Below, piece by piece: positions 48,610-57,576 of a stretch of DNA of 64,000 bases (positions within the stretch are counted from its first letter, which is position 1; every line of letters begins with the position of its first letter). The stretch lies in contig NZ_JALKEV010000002.1 of NCBI RefSeq assembly GCF_023017105.1, forward strand, positions 186,001 to 250,000. The letters run 5' to 3'. A model generated the notes under the pieces. It was not told the DNA's origin. It saw nothing but the letters and a program-made list of their open reading frames with translations, and did no database searches. The DNA comes from Halalkalibacter sp. APA_J-10(15) (GTDB lineage: Bacteria; Bacillota; Bacilli; Bacillales; Bacillaceae_D). Both the position numbers and the translations under genes were made by a program.

Positions 48610-50004
48610 TTACAACCCTTTCTTCTTTTTCATTACTTCTTCTAATCTCTGATTAAGCTCACGTATTCTCTTAATAGCATATGGACTACTCGTTTTTTCT
48701 TTTAATAATTTTTCCTTGGTTATTCGGTTATGATAGTGAATAATAACAGGATCACACTCGATAATTTTTTTTAGCTTTCTTGAAACTAAGTGAAAGTTCA
48801 TTTCATATGGAAGGCTTTGAAAAGGTATATTTTTACTTGCATATGCAAGAGTTAAGGAGGCCTGTTCACAGAAATTGAAGTTACGCCCGAGTAAATCTCG
48901 ATGTTTAATTAAGAGTTTCGTATATTTCTTCCAAACAGGATAGAACTCTTTCATTAATCGCTGAGGAAAAATTAATACCCCTGCATTACAATACATAATT
49001 GTTCGAATATCCGCTAAGACTGTACGGTGCTCGCGAGGCAGCATCGGCAGCTTAAAAAATGAGAATATTTCTTCAAACTGTTCATAAGGGACGGTTAGCC
49101 CTGCTGCTAATGCCGCTTGGAAATGTTCACCAGTAATATAGTCACTCGGATCACGGACAATGACTGTATCACAATCCAGAAACAAGATCGTATCATAATC
49201 TTTTGTTTCAGGAAGCTCAAAGAAACGCATTTTGTTTGATTGAGGATGCCATTTACTAAATCGTTTAACGATTCTTACAAACACACCCAAACGTTCAAGC
49301 TCTTCAACAAAATTAGGATCAGCTTCATCAACAATACAAACAAATATATTAACACCAGCCATTCGCCCACCAAACCATCTGATCGAACGAACGAGTCGAA
49401 GCGTTTGGTCACGATACTTTTCATTATTCTCAGTTACACAACCGATCATAACTCTCCCAGGCGTAGGCATAAGTTTACTAAGTTCTTCTTCATTTCTTGC
49501 TTTCTCAAAGTCAATTCCAGCTTCCTCGAGCAGTTTATTATGAAAGAAGAGAAATTCGTTCGATCTTTTTTTTTCAAAGCTAGAAAGATGATCTCTTAAA
49601 ACAAATGCAAAGTAGTTTTGCTCACATAAAATGCAAATAAAATGATGCTTCAAACAAGACCTCATGAGTGAGCCTTTCGTTTGTACATGAACAACTTCTT
49701 CTCCGACGAATTCATTAGGTGAATCGTGAGTAGGAGTATTTATTATTAGACATCCACCACGTTTCAACCTCGTCTTTAATTTCACCCATAACTGTTCCAT
49801 TTCAAATACTGGAATTTTATCAATAGCATCAGTAATAAGAATTACATCATACTGATTAGATGATGCTAATTGATTGATGTTTTTCAGCTCCGCCAAATCG
49901 ATCATCAAAGAAGGCTTTTCAATGGAATGATCCATTCCGACTTGAAGAATATCTTTATTTTTTAAAGACCCAATCTTCTTTTCAATAAATGAATGAACTT
50001 TCAT
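48610..50004 (-). CDS. Two-domain protein: methyltransferase-like N-terminus and GT8-like glycosyltransferase
   Basis: A 464-residue protein and first gene of the glycan operon. Residues about 15-150 resemble a class I methyltransferase lacking a clear SAM glycine motif (LQVGMD in its place; LKRGGCLIINTP later), so possibly inactive. From about 180, GCVTENNEKYRDQTLRLVRS starts a GT-A fold: DTILFLDCDTVIVRDPSDYI near 270 provides the DxD metal motif, and YCNAGVLIF follows, as in glycogenin/GT8 enzymes. The role is probably transfer of an activated hexose to the glycan or its carrier. Confidence 0.75.
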   Translation of the reverse strand: MKVHSFIEKKIGSLKNKDILQVGMDHSIEKPSLMIDLAELKNINQLASSNQYDVILITDAIDKIPVFEMEQLWVKLKTRLKRGGCLIINTPTHDSPNEFVGEEVVHVQTKGSLMRSCLKHHFICILCEQNYFAFVLRDHLSSFEKKRSNEFLFFHNKLLEEAGIDFEKARNEEELSKLMPTPGRVMIGCVTENNEKYRDQTLRLVRSIRWFGGRMAGVNIFVCIVDEADPNFVEELERLGVFVRIVKRFSKWHPQSNKMRFFELPETKDYDTILFLDCDTVIVRDPSDYITGEHFQAALAAGLTVPYEQFEEIFSFFKLPMLPREHRTVLADIRTIMYCNAGVLIFPQRLMKEFYPVWKKYTKLLIKHRDLLGRNFNFCEQASLTLAYASKNIPFQSLPYEMNFHLVSRKLKKIIECDPVIIHYHNRITKEKLLKEKTSSPYAIKRIRELNQRLEEVMKKKKGL

Positions 50005-50416
50005 TATGAACTCCCTTCTCCTCGTTTATGACTAACTTTTTACTTAAACATATCCTATTAAACAACAATTCATTTTTATTTGATCATTCTTTCATAGAAT
50101 TCAACAGGGTATACGATATATGTATATTTTAGGAATAAGTATTCTGTGAGTAGGGAGATAACTATTTTCTTATTTGAAAATAGAATCATCTGTGCTAAAG
50201 ATTCACCTAATATTTCCCTTCAACTTGATTGTCCTTTATAAACGTATCCTGTAATCTAAATACATTTACGCTTAAGCACCTTCCTAAGAATAACCAAAGT
50301 TGATACGTTACCCACATCCCTCAATACCAAGTTAACGTATATGTTTTACCTTTATTTTATATAGAACATTTTAGTATAATTCCAAATATTGCAAATGAAC
50401 GGATGATGGCTGATAA
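50005..50416. other. Intergenic region upstream of the glycan operon
   Basis: About 410 AT-rich bases between the leftward glycan operon and a rightward gene remnant. It presumably carries the operon promoter. I found no convincing riboswitch, tRNA or open frame; a search by eye for an S-box ahead of the methionine-synthase remnant was negative. Confidence 0.5.
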
Positions 50417-50707
50417 GCGGAAGGTACGATCACAGAAAGTGAACTACGCGCAATTGAAGATGAGGAAATGAAACGCATTGTTGCCAAGCAAAAGGAAGCT
50501 GGTCGCCAATCAATAACAGATGGAGAAGGTATTCAATTTCAAGGGGTCAAAACAAAGCCTCATTATTTTAATTGACGGTTTGGATGTAGACAGACTATTT
50601 CTTGAATTTGACGATAAGCGTTCAGGTGATTCGAACCACTTCGTTACGTGAAACGACAAGACCTACAGCTTGTTTTAGTTGAAATAGCTAAGGATGCTTC
50701 GAAATAA
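50417..50707 (+). pseudogene. Remnant of a YxjG/YxjH-type cobalamin-independent methionine synthase
   Basis: Successive frames read ESELRAIEDEEMKRIVAKQK, SITDGE (then the FRRSW region missing), GIQFQGVKTKPH, later IDGLDVDRLFLEFDDKRSGD and, after losing one T, FEPLRYVKRQDLQLVL. These are consecutive conserved blocks of the roughly 370-residue MetE-like family represented by B. subtilis YxjG/YxjH, here compressed to about 290 nt by at least two large internal deletions plus a frameshift. No start codon remains. A terminator still follows, marking the old gene end. Confidence 0.85.
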
Positions 50708-50715
50708 ACATGTTT

Positions 50716-50757
50716 AAAACGATCCATGAAAGAAGTCCTTCCTGGATCGTTTTTCTG
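50716..50757 (+). terminator. Terminator after the methionine synthase remnant
   Basis: AACGATCCA and TGGATCGTT form a perfect 9-bp stem followed by TTTCTG, 11 nt beyond the remnant stop. It also separates the region from the convergent SDR gene. Confidence 0.82.
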
Positions 50758-50789
50758 CTGTAGCTCTTATCCGTAACCTCTTCTTTGCC

Positions 50790-51551
50790 TTAATCCATCA
50801 CTAAACCACCATCGACAACAAGATTCTGACCTGTCACTGCTCTTGCCCATGACGACGAAAAGAATAAAGCCGTATCAGCTAATTCTGCTGGAGTAGTTAC
50901 CTTTTTCAATGGAGTAGTAGACTCAATGATTCCAAACACTTCTTCAGTCGTCACGCTACTCGCATCCGTTTGCTTCAATAAACCACCTGAGATCATATTA
51001 ACCGTAATGCCATACTGCCCTAATTCCTTTGCTAAATTACGAGTAAAACCAAGTAATGCCGCTTTACCGGTTGTATATTCATGATAAGCAACGACAGGGT
51101 TTTGTACGAGATTCGTACCAATATTTATAATACGGCCAAACTGCTGTTCCTTCATATCAGCTACACACGCTTGTACGGTATTTAGTGCCCCTTTCACGCT
51201 TCCTTCAAACTGTGTGTTGAACTTTTCCCATTCAAGCTCGAAAGCATTCTTCTGCGTAACCGGATTGAATTCAAAATCAATTAATGCATTGTTCACAATC
51301 GTGGTAACCGGTGTACCAAAATAAGCCTTTGCTTTCGCAACCATTTCCTGCACTTGTACCTTATCTCGTACATCTGCTTGAATCGCAATTGCACGCTCAC
51401 CGATCGCTTTTACGAGATGATCTGCTTTTTCTTGACTTTGATAATAATTGATAATCACTTGAGCACCTTCGTTCGCATAAGCTTTTGCTAGCTCTGCTCC
51501 CACTCCCCTACTTGCTCCAGTAATTAAAACCGTTTGCTCATTTAATTTCAC
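50790..51551 (-). CDS. SDR-family oxidoreductase under TPP riboswitch control
   Basis: A 253-residue short-chain dehydrogenase of the FabG type: cofactor loop TGASRGVG (residues 11-18), NNAL near 88, catalytic YTTGK near 158-162. The residue 13 before the catalytic Tyr is Thr instead of the usual Ser (IGTNLVQ), a conservative change. C-terminal GQNLVVDGG is standard. GTG 51551 has GGAGG 7 nt upstream. A classical TPP riboswitch and terminator stand directly before it, so it probably works in thiamine synthesis, salvage or a TPP-linked step; annotation as 3-oxoacyl-ACP reductase would miss this. Confidence 0.88.
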   Translation of the reverse strand: MKLNEQTVLITGASRGVGAELAKAYANEGAQVIINYYQSQEKADHLVKAIGERAIAIQADVRDKVQVQEMVAKAKAYFGTPVTTIVNNALIDFEFNPVTQKNAFELEWEKFNTQFEGSVKGALNTVQACVADMKEQQFGRIINIGTNLVQNPVVAYHEYTTGKAALLGFTRNLAKELGQYGITVNMISGGLLKQTDASSVTTEEVFGIIESTTPLKKVTTPAELADTALFFSSSWARAVTGQNLVVDGGLVMD

Positions 51552-51591
51552 AATAGCCCCTCCAATATATGAATCTTTTCAACATTTACAC

Positions 51592-51627
51592 AACAAAAAG
51601 ACTAGGAAACATAAGGATCTAGTCTTC
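51592..51627 (-). terminator. Terminator of the SDR-gene riboswitch
   Basis: AAGACTAG and CTAGTCTT pair perfectly over 8 bp with TTTGTTG after them on the minus strand, 11 nt downstream of the TPP aptamer and about 40 nt before the SDR start. This is the expected off-switch of the expression platform. Confidence 0.85.
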
Positions 51628-51637
51628 GAAAAGATAG

Positions 51638-51735
51638 CCTACTTCCCTCCGCTGGTATGAGCCAGATCAGGTCCTGAGGGTCAAAAAGTTCAATACTTTT
51701 TTCTCAGTCTGTATGACAGACACCCCTAGTAGAAA
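51638..51735 (-). promoter_or_regulatory. TPP riboswitch (THI-box), canonical, upstream of an SDR gene
   Basis: Minus-strand order: CTACTAGGGGTGTCTG, then ACTGAGA, GACCCT, GGACCTGATCTGG, CTCATACCAGCGG and AGGGAAGTAG. P1 closes CTACT with AGTAG. All invariant blocks of the class are present, including CTGAGA. Binding of thiamine pyrophosphate should favour the terminator at 51592-51627 and turn the gene off. Confidence 0.95.
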
Positions 51736-51808
51736 CTATTCATTTGTAAATGCTATCTATTATTATAATTTGAACAAAAGGAGCATGCAATTAAAGTGAT
51801 TCTAGAGA

Positions 51809-52957
51809 TTACATTTCCGCCTTCAACTTATCATAGTGACGAACAATGTCTCTCACTACATCACTATTTTCATCTAATTTACTGACCACTTTCAACACAT
51901 AAGAAGGTCCATGCTCATTGATCATTGCTTGAATTTCTAGCGCTTCCTCGTCTTCATGAGCATCGAACATTAAGGCAGCTGCTATCGCTTTAGCCAAGTT
52001 TGTATACGGTAGCCCTGCCTTATACGCCTGAATAAGAGGACGGATTAAGCGATCCTGTGGACCTAATTTTCGAATTGGGGCACGTCCGACACGTGTAACA
52101 CCATCATTTAAATAACGATTTTTGAAGCGTTCGATATTTTTATGAATATACGTTAAATGCTCCTCTTCATCAAGTCCATATTCCTTCACTAAGTACGCAC
52201 CCGTTTCTTTCAACGTCTCTCTCACTTGCTGTACAACACTCTCATCATTTAACGCTTGATCAATGGTCTTCTTTCCTTCAATATACCCTAAATAAGCGGT
52301 GACGGCATGACCAGTGTTAACTGTAAATAATTTACGCTCGATAAATGGAGCAAGATCGTCCACAATTGTCATTCCTTCTACATTTGGAATATGTTCATTT
52401 GCTTCCACTACCCATTCAAAGTAAGGTTCAACAAGTACATCAAGTGAGCTCTGATCCTGAATCGGGACAATTCGATCAACAGCCGAATTAAAGAAGAAAA
52501 TTCTTCCTTTCAGCTTCTGCCTTATTTCATCATCAAGATGCTCCAATATAGATTCCTTTAACCTATCAGTAGCAGCAATTTGATTTTCGCATGCAATCAC
52601 ATAGAGCTTTTCATCCGATACAGCAACACGCTCAGCAATCCCCTGAGCTATTAAGGGTGCTATCCTTGGCAAAATAGTCGGTCCAATTGCCGTTGTTACA
52701 TAAGTTGCTTCCTTAATTGCATCGATAACTTCTTTTTCCTGGCTCAAATTATTTAATCCAGAAACGTGTTCAATCTTCATTGATTGCTGCTCTTCAGTAG
52801 CTAGCTTCACTTGATAGCTCCGTTCTGTATTTAATTGATCAATAATGTGTGCAGCTATGTCGACAAACGTGACATGATAGCCTGATTCTGAAAAAAGAGC
52901 TCCGATAAATCCTCTCCCGATATTCCCTGCACCAAAATGAACGGCTTGTTTCAACAT
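51809..52957 (-). CDS. mtlD: Mannitol-1-phosphate 5-dehydrogenase
   Basis: Oxidises mannitol 1-phosphate to fructose 6-phosphate with NAD. 382 residues, family length; VHFGAGNIGRGFIG at 6-19 is the cofactor loop and KLFTVNTGHAVTAYLGYI near 213-230 contains the catalytic Lys and the NTGHA block. The gene starts 3 nt after mtlR and is the last of the mannitol set, giving glycolysis its fructose 6-phosphate. Confidence 0.96.
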   Translation of the reverse strand: MLKQAVHFGAGNIGRGFIGALFSESGYHVTFVDIAAHIIDQLNTERSYQVKLATEEQQSMKIEHVSGLNNLSQEKEVIDAIKEATYVTTAIGPTILPRIAPLIAQGIAERVAVSDEKLYVIACENQIAATDRLKESILEHLDDEIRQKLKGRIFFFNSAVDRIVPIQDQSSLDVLVEPYFEWVVEANEHIPNVEGMTIVDDLAPFIERKLFTVNTGHAVTAYLGYIEGKKTIDQALNDESVVQQVRETLKETGAYLVKEYGLDEEEHLTYIHKNIERFKNRYLNDGVTRVGRAPIRKLGPQDRLIRPLIQAYKAGLPYTNLAKAIAAALMFDAHEDEEALEIQAMINEHGPSYVLKVVSKLDENSDVVRDIVRHYDKLKAEM

Positions 52958-52960
52958 TGA

Positions 52961-55048
52961 TCATTCCTTTATCAAATTATTTTGTAAGTAATCAAAAAAT
53001 GTATCCTCTAACTTCTTGCGAATCATTCCTTCATTTGAAGACGAAAAAATCATCATTGCAATGTCATTTTCAATTAAACTTGTACTTATCATGCTTAGAA
53101 CCTCCTGTTCACGCTTGCTCATATGTTTAGGAGCCAGCATTAATAGCAGGTTTTTCATTTGCATATCCCTTCCATCCATGCCCTTGATTGTACAAGGCTT
53201 ATTTAAATGGGCGACTTGAAAGATGAGTTCAGATACACTTTCTTCTCTGCAATGAAACAGTCCCATATTCGTATTTGGTATTCCAAGCCCACCGTTTTTC
53301 TCGCGCTCCTCTAGTTCCTTTATCACATTTGTAGGATTTGTCACGAGACCACTCTGCCCACTCTCTTCTACCATTTCTTCAATAACCCTCCAATGACCCT
53401 CATCAGATTGCTTCCAATACACACGTAAATTTGCAAGAATCGATTCCATGCTTGAATGAACATCCTGAATTTCCTTTAATAAGCCTTTCACGTCCTGACG
53501 GTTGTTCTTTTGATTCGCATCCTTTTCAATAGAAGTCGTGACGTAGCTCTTCTTTCTCGTCACGACTTCTAGATGTTTTTGTAAATAATCTTGAATTGAA
53601 TGAATATCTTTCTCGCTTAACAACGGGCTAACTAGGATATAATCGACATCAGCAAAGGGTAGCCTAACGGTTGAAATGACCAGTTCATACTCGTTCAAAT
53701 CAGCCTTTTGAAATTCTTTTATCGACAAAATTTCAACGTTATGAATTTCTGATAGCTCTTTTTGAACACGGCTTGCGAGCATTTTGGACGTTCCAATCCC
53801 TGTCGGACAAACGATAACAGCATGTACCTGTATGCTCTCCTCGCGCTTCACTAAAGCCGAACCAAAATGAAGCACAATAAACGCAATTTCATCATCTGGA
53901 AAGTGAACATCCTCAAATTGTTTATCCAAGCTTTTCTGCACAACCATAAATAACACCGAATATTTTCTTTTAATTTCATTCGTCAATGGGTTAAATAAAT
54001 CGAGCTTCTGCTTTAAGCGAAAAATCGATGGTTCCATATGTGCTAGCAATCCTTGATACAACGAAAAGTCATCCATTAAATGTACGTTCAATTGTTCAGA
54101 CACATCTTGAATGACGTTTTTTATTAACTTTCCCAGTAAGACACTGTCGTAACCAGCAACATCAGCCGCTTGCAGCTTAGATCCTTTTAATACAACGGTC
54201 AAAAAATGAACATCGCTCTTTTCTAGTGGAATCGAGAGCTGACCTTGAAGCTTTTCACATATTGCTGACACTAGATTAAATTCACTCGTATAGTCATGCT
54301 CTGCTTCTATTTCCTGTTCAAGTAAATGGAGTTGCTCAATTCGCTGAAGTGTAATGCAAATATAGACGATTAGCCCTGTATAATCATTGTCTGCTAGCCT
54401 TGTTTGCTCTTTGTTTATCTTCTGATTCACAAGTTCGTCAATCACCACTAAATAACGAGGTGAAAAATAGCCAAGAATGTTCTTATTCGACCAATTTCCT
54501 TGACCTAGAAAATAGAAGCTTTCAATTAAATCTTCATAAAAATGAACTAAGAAATAATTCGCAAGCGCATGACGTATGCTCGACTCCGTTCCAACTAACT
54601 CTAATCCAACGCCTCTCTTTCTCGTTAGGTTAATAGAAAATTTATGGAACCAATCCGTCAGATCATCTAAATAAAGAGACAACGTTGCCCCGCTTATGCC
54701 TAACTGGCGAGCAAGCACTTGCTTCTTAAATGTCGGTCCATCATGAAGTAACATAATAAGCAATTGTAGCTTTCGTTGTTCTGGGGTAATATCAGTCGGA
54801 TTAACACCCGTCAACCTTTGTATTAATCGATAAATTTGTTCATTTTTCCCATCAATAAATAGACCTTCTGTCGCTGTTCTCTTCAGTTCTAGCTCAAAGG
54901 GCTTTAAAAGCTTCTCGATTGATTTCAAATCTCTTTGTACTGTTCTTGCACTGACTTCTAGGAACGTAGATAGAGAATGAACCGTATGCTTACCCGAAGT
55001 TTTGACAATAAGATCAATAATCATTTTTTCCCTCGATGTAATAAACAT
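52961..55048 (-). CDS. mtlR: Mannitol operon activator MtlR (PRD and PTS-like domains)
   Basis: A 695-residue PTS-controlled activator. Order: two helix-turn-helix segments (about 5-130, e.g. SKHTVHSLSTFLEVSARTVQRD), PRD1 (about 190-300), PRD2 (about 300-405, with DEIAFIVLHFGSAL), an EIIB-like domain with Cys in HAVIVCPTGIGTSKM near 413, and an EIIA-like domain near 545-690 with the His in MGLFHCREE. In Geobacillus and B. subtilis MtlR, phosphorylation at such sites by HPr and EIIs sets activity. Lies 3 nt upstream of mtlD and 422 nt from mtlA. Confidence 0.95.
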   Translation of the reverse strand: MFITSREKMIIDLIVKTSGKHTVHSLSTFLEVSARTVQRDLKSIEKLLKPFELELKRTATEGLFIDGKNEQIYRLIQRLTGVNPTDITPEQRKLQLLIMLLHDGPTFKKQVLARQLGISGATLSLYLDDLTDWFHKFSINLTRKRGVGLELVGTESSIRHALANYFLVHFYEDLIESFYFLGQGNWSNKNILGYFSPRYLVVIDELVNQKINKEQTRLADNDYTGLIVYICITLQRIEQLHLLEQEIEAEHDYTSEFNLVSAICEKLQGQLSIPLEKSDVHFLTVVLKGSKLQAADVAGYDSVLLGKLIKNVIQDVSEQLNVHLMDDFSLYQGLLAHMEPSIFRLKQKLDLFNPLTNEIKRKYSVLFMVVQKSLDKQFEDVHFPDDEIAFIVLHFGSALVKREESIQVHAVIVCPTGIGTSKMLASRVQKELSEIHNVEILSIKEFQKADLNEYELVISTVRLPFADVDYILVSPLLSEKDIHSIQDYLQKHLEVVTRKKSYVTTSIEKDANQKNNRQDVKGLLKEIQDVHSSMESILANLRVYWKQSDEGHWRVIEEMVEESGQSGLVTNPTNVIKELEEREKNGGLGIPNTNMGLFHCREESVSELIFQVAHLNKPCTIKGMDGRDMQMKNLLLMLAPKHMSKREQEVLSMISTSLIENDIAMMIFSSSNEGMIRKKLEDTFFDYLQNNLIKE

Positions 55049-55174
55049 TCATCTCACCCATTTCACTTATTAGATGTCCTGCTTTCAAGAGAAAACACCA
55101 AGTTCTTCAAGTATAATCCATTTTCGAATGAGTCTAGGACTAACAAAAGTGTTTAGCCGAGAATCCGAACATCT

Positions 55175-55400
55175 AGAGAACGTAGCGGATGAAATATACA
55201 TAGATTCCTGTGGGATGAAAAGGAGGCCACTGAAAAAGTACAAATCGACTTTTTCATTATCCTCATGAAATGCTAAGGTGAGACCCTACAGTGCGTAAGA
55301 AGCCACTGAAAAAGTCCAAACCACTTTTTCAGTAGCCTCGCGTAGCACGAGGAGGCTCACCAGCTTCCCGCGGAAAGCGAAGTATATTTCGGGATCGGTT
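55175..55400. repeat. Composite Bacillus-type intergenic repeat with two nested hairpins
   Basis: Outer parts form an imperfect inverted repeat: GATTCCTGTGGGATG and GGTGAGACC on the left against GGCTCACC and TTCCCGCGGAAAGCGAAGT on the right, a type of element I recognise from alkaliphilic Bacillus intergenic regions. Into each arm a copy of GCCACTGAAAAAGT plus partner ACTTTTTCA is inserted (55226-55256 and 55302-55335). The remaining bases 55049-55174 hold no gene. It splits mtlA from mtlR and may affect their relative expression. Confidence 0.7.
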
Positions 55401-55470
55401 AATGTGCACCTCTGTGTATTCATTCGGTCCCTCATTTATTAAAACACTTTTGTCCCTGCTTCTAGACCGA

Positions 55471-57363
55471 TCATTTACTTTTAATAAGAGCTTTCAATTC
55501 TTTCACTGATTTCGCTTGAATCATTCGATCAACATTTGCCTGTTCGGAGCAAATGACAGCAATGCTTGAAAGAATCTCTAAGTGTGTACCATCTTTACCA
55601 GCTATTCCGAATATTAATTTCGTTTCTTCTCCATTAAAGTCTACCCCATTTGGAACTTGAATAACGGTAAAGCCTGATTTAATGACCGCTTTCTTTGCTT
55701 CTTCTGTACCGTGTGGAATTGCGACATTATTACCCATGTACGTCGAGGTCATTTCTTCGCGCTCAATCATCGCATCTACATAGCTTTCCTCAACATAGCC
55801 TGCTTCGACTAGCACGGCACCCGCAAAACGAATTGCTTCTTCTTTTGTTTTAAACTCTTGATTGACAAAAATATTTTCTTCAAGAAGCATATCATTATTT
55901 TCTTCAGTCGTAGGCTCCTGACCGAACTTGTCACTCTCAGATTGATCGTTTGCTGTGCCACTTTGCAAGTTCGCAATAAGCTTGTCATATTCAGCGCTTG
56001 ATAAGAAGTTGTCAACAGAAATATGGTAAGCATTAGGAACCTTATTCTGTGCTCGTGGTGTCAATTCTTCTTGCGTAATGACTATTTCGGCATCAGCTGG
56101 AATATTACTAATGGCTGTATTCGTCACCATAACATCCAATCCTGCTTCCTTCACCTTCTTGCGTAGAAGTGATGCTCCCATCGCACTCGATCCCATACCG
56201 GCATCACAAGCAAACACAATCTTATTTACTTGATCTACTTGAAGATCATTACTTGTAAATTGACTAGAAACCGAGCTTTTTTTCCCCTTCATCTGTTCCA
56301 TTTTCTTCGTTGCTTCATCCATATCTTCATCGATTTGTTTTCCTGTTTTTAGAACGATCGCCGAAATGATGAATGAAACAGCAGTTGCTACGAAAATTGC
56401 TGCATAGTTAGCAAAATACACCATGCCATTTGGCGGAGTGACAGCCGTTATCGCAATAATACTACCTGGCGATGCAGGTGCACCAAGACCTCCGCCAAGA
56501 AGTACAAGAGTGAAGACTCCACTCATACCACCAAGAATAACAGAAACAAGTAACATTGGCTTCATTAACACATATGGGAAGTAAATCTCATGGATACCAC
56601 CGAAAAAGTGAATGATCGACGCTCCTGAGGCTGATTGTCTCGCCATGCCTTTTCCAAAGATCATAAAGGCTAATAATACACCTAAACCTGGTCCGGGATT
56701 GGCCTCCAATAGGAAAAGTACTGAACGACCAGCATTTTGCACCTGCTCCAATCCAATTGGTGTTAAGACACCATGGTTTATCGCATTATTTAAGAAAAGA
56801 ATCTTAGCCGGTTCTATTAACAAGCTCGTTAATGGAAGTAATCCCATATCCAGTAACCAGTCAACACCGACAACAAGAACTTGTGTAAATGACTGTACGG
56901 CTGGACCTATTCCTAAAAAGGCAAGAACGGCCAACGCTCCACCGATAATACCTGCAGAGAAATTATTAACGAGCATTTCAAATCCTGACCGAATTTTCCC
57001 CTCAATCATTTTGTCAAACCTCTTAATTAAAAAGGCAGCAAGTGGGCCGACAACCATCGCTCCTAAGAACATCGGCGTATCTGGCGCCCCAACGATAACC
57101 CCCATCGTCGCAATCGACCCGACAACACCACCACGCTGATCATGAATCAATTTACCACCTGTATAACCAATTAAAAGAGGTAATAAGTACGTAACCATAG
57201 GGCCAACCAAACTGGCAAGGCTTTCATTTGGAAAGAAACCATCAGGAATAAACAAGGCTGTAATTAGCCCCCAAGCAATAAAAGCACCAATGTTAGGCAT
57301 AACCATCGAACTCAAAAAATTACCGAACTTTTGAACTGCAACTTTTACTTTCGATTGAGCCAT
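55471..57363 (-). CDS. mtlA: PTS mannitol transporter EIICBA (fused)
   Basis: Imports and phosphorylates mannitol to mannitol 1-phosphate. 630 residues from ATG 57363 (AAGG 9 nt upstream; ATG 57372 rejected). EIIC membrane domain about 1-345 (FGNFLSSMVMPNIGAFIAWG, the substrate loop GGIHEIYFPYVLM), EIIB about 375-470 with the phosphocysteine in FACDAGMGSSAMGA, EIIA about 490-630 with the phosphohistidine in NNVAIPHGTEEAK. B. subtilis and Geobacillus carry EIIA as separate mtlF; the fusion here is like E. coli MtlA. Confidence 0.96.
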   Translation of the reverse strand: MAQSKVKVAVQKFGNFLSSMVMPNIGAFIAWGLITALFIPDGFFPNESLASLVGPMVTYLLPLLIGYTGGKLIHDQRGGVVGSIATMGVIVGAPDTPMFLGAMVVGPLAAFLIKRFDKMIEGKIRSGFEMLVNNFSAGIIGGALAVLAFLGIGPAVQSFTQVLVVGVDWLLDMGLLPLTSLLIEPAKILFLNNAINHGVLTPIGLEQVQNAGRSVLFLLEANPGPGLGVLLAFMIFGKGMARQSASGASIIHFFGGIHEIYFPYVLMKPMLLVSVILGGMSGVFTLVLLGGGLGAPASPGSIIAITAVTPPNGMVYFANYAAIFVATAVSFIISAIVLKTGKQIDEDMDEATKKMEQMKGKKSSVSSQFTSNDLQVDQVNKIVFACDAGMGSSAMGASLLRKKVKEAGLDVMVTNTAISNIPADAEIVITQEELTPRAQNKVPNAYHISVDNFLSSAEYDKLIANLQSGTANDQSESDKFGQEPTTEENNDMLLEENIFVNQEFKTKEEAIRFAGAVLVEAGYVEESYVDAMIEREEMTSTYMGNNVAIPHGTEEAKKAVIKSGFTVIQVPNGVDFNGEETKLIFGIAGKDGTHLEILSSIAVICSEQANVDRMIQAKSVKELKALIKSK

Positions 57364-57498
57364 TCTAATCATCCTTTCTTTAAGTAAATATAATAAAATG
57401 CGTACTTCAAAAAAAGCTTAAAAAAGATAGTAAACTTTTTGAACAACTTAAGCATAAAGGAGCAATAGAGCGACATTCAATGACAATGAAAACTAACT

Positions 57499-57519
57499 TT
57501 GTCGCAATGATCATGACAA
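57499..57519 (-). promoter_or_regulatory. Candidate MtlR operator upstream of mtlA
   Basis: TTGTCGCAATGATCATGACAA (21 bp) has TTGTC/GACAA ends and resembles the published MtlR consensus TTGNCACAN4TGTGNCAA with a spacer longer by one and a few mismatches. It lies about 136-156 nt upstream of the mtlA start. Promoter boxes were not assigned. Confidence 0.45.
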
Positions 57520-57576
57520 ACCTATTGTTTCTCTCATTCTACAGGCTATACGAAACTGATAGTTGATTGAAGGCGA

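Noticed and set aside
50005-50416. SAM riboswitch expected upstream of a methionine synthase gene
   Set aside because: No S-box core could be found by eye, and the gene itself is a degraded remnant.
55074-55268. Rightward 64-codon frame between mtlA and mtlR
   Set aside because: It runs into the intergenic repeat and has no recognisable protein features or ribosome site.
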